DNA of 64,000 nucleotides from a virus. The translations under genes and the position numbers were made by a program. Below the pieces are notes generated by a model, which saw only the letters and a program-made list of their open reading frames with translations, was not told the DNA's origin and did not search any database. The stretch's first letter is position 1, and each line of letters opens with the position of its first letter. The stretch covers positions 124,001 to 188,000 of IMG/VR virus record IMGVR_UViG_3300017991_000002; one strand, given 5' to 3'. Shown here piece by piece: positions 62,706 to 64,000 of the stretch.

Positions 62706-63004
62706 AAGGCTGCCTTTCGCTCGTCAATGATTCTTTTATCAAACCTGATTGCTTGTACTTCCCATTTCTTCCGACCAGCATTATACCCGACAAGATATGA
62801 AACACCAGGAGTCCTCTTGGATTTAATCCTCGTAAACTTCCCAGCAAACTGAGATGGATCCTTCAGCCTCCACCGACCTTCGTTCCTGGTTGAGTTTGGG
62901 TCGAACTTAAAGTCACCAGAGTAGTGGCCGGCACCCTCGAATCTCTTCGAGGATGCCATTTCCACTTCATGCAAAACAACCTTTCTGTAAACTGTCTCAA
63001 CCAT
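62627..63004 (-). CDS. hypothetical protein, 125 aa
   Basis: Not recognised. FEGAGHYSGDFKFDP ... GRWRLKDPSQFAGKFTRIKS ... GVSYLVGYNAGRKKWEVQAI is basic and beta-rich in the middle. An internal ATG at about 62959 could also be the start. Preceded by the three-hairpin leader; overlaps the giant gene by 79 bases. Confidence 0.5.
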   Translation of the reverse strand: MVETVYRKVVLHEVEMASSKRFEGAGHYSGDFKFDPNSTRNEGRWRLKDPSQFAGKFTRIKSKRTPGVSYLVGYNAGRKKWEVQAIRFDKRIIDERKAALWWNKNKNRFKKEWEWPGGQHPSLKG

Positions 63005-63019
63005 AGAAAATAAGAGGTT

Positions 63020-63120
63020 GCAGTCCCTAGGAGACTGCTTGTTGCCTCAGGGAATGCGCGCACCCTTTGGCAATCCGGCTAACCCCAGGTAGCCTGCCCA
63101 TACGGATAAGTCCGTATGGG
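63020..63120 (-). ncRNA. three-hairpin leader/intergenic RNA
   Basis: The 124-base gap between genes holds three stems in a row on the minus strand: CCCATACGGA-4-TCCGTATGGG (63120-63097, perfect 10 bp), GGCTA-8-TAGCC (63094-63077) and GCAGTC-7-GACTGC (63038-63020). None has a U-tract, so simple termination is unlikely. Possible roles are stabilising the upstream mRNA, processing, or controlling the 125-aa gene. Confidence 0.5.
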
Positions 63121-63128
63121 GAGTCTTG

Positions 63129-63653
63129 TTAATCTGACAATACGTATTCAACAAAAAGATTGAACTTACCGGCAGTAAGATCCTGAACAGCGATCGTAGC
63201 GGTCAGTTCACGAGCCGCAGTTGTTTTCACCGCATTGGCAACGGTCCCGTCCTCAATACCCTCATGAAGACCGGCATCCCAAGGATTGGTTCCATCGTTA
63301 ATTGCGATCGCAGCAACGATATCATCAGCACCTTCGGCATGAAGGGCAATGGTTGCTGTATCAGCGGCAGATTCACATGTGGTAAGCACATCGACATACG
63401 CCCGCATGATGATAGCATTGTCGGGAATTGTAACTCCCAATCCAATCGCCCCGATAGTACCACCAAGCTCAGCGAAGTCATACTGCGCTTTGACCGTAAA
63501 TGGCATTTTGGTGTACAGGAACTGAGTTTTGTCCAGCAGCTCCTGAGCAATAATATCTACCTTATCCAAGGTAAGATCAGACCCATCATCCTGAGCCAGC
63601 TCACGGAGGGTCTCATCCCATTCATAGGCAGTATTTGCAGTTAATTCAGACAT
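63129..63653 (-). CDS. probable virion structural protein, 174 aa
   Basis: N-terminal helical part (ETLRELAQDD ... DIIAQELLDKTQFLYTK), then a beta domain (FAELGGTIGAIGLGVTIPDN ... TATIALHAEGADD ... GKFNLFVEYVLSD) like small decoration or fibre domains in other phages. A strong site AAGGAGG suggests abundant expression. Confidence 0.6.
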   Translation of the reverse strand: MSELTANTAYEWDETLRELAQDDGSDLTLDKVDIIAQELLDKTQFLYTKMPFTVKAQYDFAELGGTIGAIGLGVTIPDNAIIMRAYVDVLTTCESAADTATIALHAEGADDIVAAIAINDGTNPWDAGLHEGIEDGTVANAVKTTAARELTATIAVQDLTAGKFNLFVEYVLSD

Positions 63654-63684
63654 TTTATTTCCTCCTTATATAAGGAATAGGTTA

Positions 63685-63984
63685 CTAGACGTCCAATGCT
63701 CCGTCAAAATCGTCTAATGTTTTCAGGTATTCATATCCCTGTGTAAGCAGATTATCATCCGCCACAGTTTCCGTCGATTCGATATCATATACAAACTGAT
63801 AACTCCTCGACATAAGTGGCGGTTTTCCATCCGTTCTAGATGCTGCATCGAAATACGTCAATACATTACAGCCAGCTACAAATGAGCCGTCAGGCTTTTT
63901 CCTTGTCCTAACATTACCTATCCTATGATAGGCATTCGGGCACGAGACACCATGAACTGTTGTATATGCCTTCTCTAATGCCAC
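63685..63984 (-). CDS. hypothetical protein, 99 aa
   Basis: Not recognised. Beta-rich chain (GSFVAGCNVLTYFDAASRTD ... SYQFVYDIESTETV). Lies at the start of the visible late block; AGGAGG at 63990-63995 precedes the ATG. Confidence 0.5.
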   Translation of the reverse strand: MALEKAYTTVHGVSCPNAYHRIGNVRTRKKPDGSFVAGCNVLTYFDAASRTDGKPPLMSRSYQFVYDIESTETVADDNLLTQGYEYLKTLDDFDGALDV

Positions 63985-64000
63985 GACCTTTTACCTCCTG

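Noticed and set aside
1-64000. CRISPR arrays, integrase/attachment sites, insertion sequences and tRNA genes
   Set aside because: I saw no regularly spaced repeats, no recombinase or transposase motifs, and no tRNA-like sequence. The only mobile elements supported are the two group I introns.

Overview
The window is a piece of a tailed-phage genome of the contractile-tail (myovirus) type, distantly T4-like. It carries a gp23-type major capsid protein, a gp21-type prohead protease with scaffold, a gp19-type tail tube, a large contractile sheath, a long tape measure, and a baseplate with gp27-, gp5-, gp25-, gp6/J- and gp28-like members. Genes are densely packed with ATGA or few-base overlaps, and most starts have strong AGGAGG-type ribosome binding sites. 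A few sigma70-like promoters (TTGACA boxes with 17-18 bp spacers) can be seen. This suggests a host with ordinary Shine-Dalgarno initiation and a housekeeping sigma factor, so probably not Bacteroidetes. The host cannot be named from the sequence. Terminase, portal, polymerase and lysis genes are not seen and presumably lie outside the window.

Layout. (a) 1-1422, plus strand: small unknown phage genes ending at a bidirectional terminator. (b) 1490-3164, minus strand: a metallophosphoesterase and a small protein, fired from a divergent promoter pair at 3187-3251. (c) 3258-12495, plus strand: an accessory/regulatory block holding an HU-like protein, a winged-helix protein, an XRE/sigma-region-4 protein, a metallopeptidase-like protein, small membrane proteins, a papain-like peptidase, a free-standing ribonucleotide-reductase-type TSCPD/zinc-finger protein, a run of small zinc-ribbon proteins, and a diverged second capsid-like protein. 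(d) 12492-63984, minus strand: one long late block read from right to left. In transcription order it has unknown virion-like proteins (63984 to 50017, including a 1405-residue protein), protease/scaffold, capsid, neck and completion proteins, sheath, tube, baseplate/hub assembly proteins, tape measure, hub and spike, a giant beta-helix protein, wedge proteins and fibre-like proteins.

Main discoveries. The major capsid gene is split into three exons by two group I introns. The first is 325 nt with no credible gene. The second is about 1 kb and encodes a homing endonuclease with NUMOD3-like and PD-(D/E)XK motifs. Splice sites can be proposed from P1/P10 pairings and restore a 462-residue gp23-like protein. 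Other points of interest are an in-frame TGA inside a conserved-looking protein (7523-7525), an internal in-frame scaffold start, a second capsid-like gene amid zinc-ribbon genes that share a basic C-terminal motif, a stand-alone RNR C-terminal module, a compact structured RNA candidate (3999-4102), a three-hairpin intergenic RNA (63020-63120), and a small accessory domain repeated in sheath, baseplate and fibre proteins. All assignments come from reading motifs by eye; no database search was possible.
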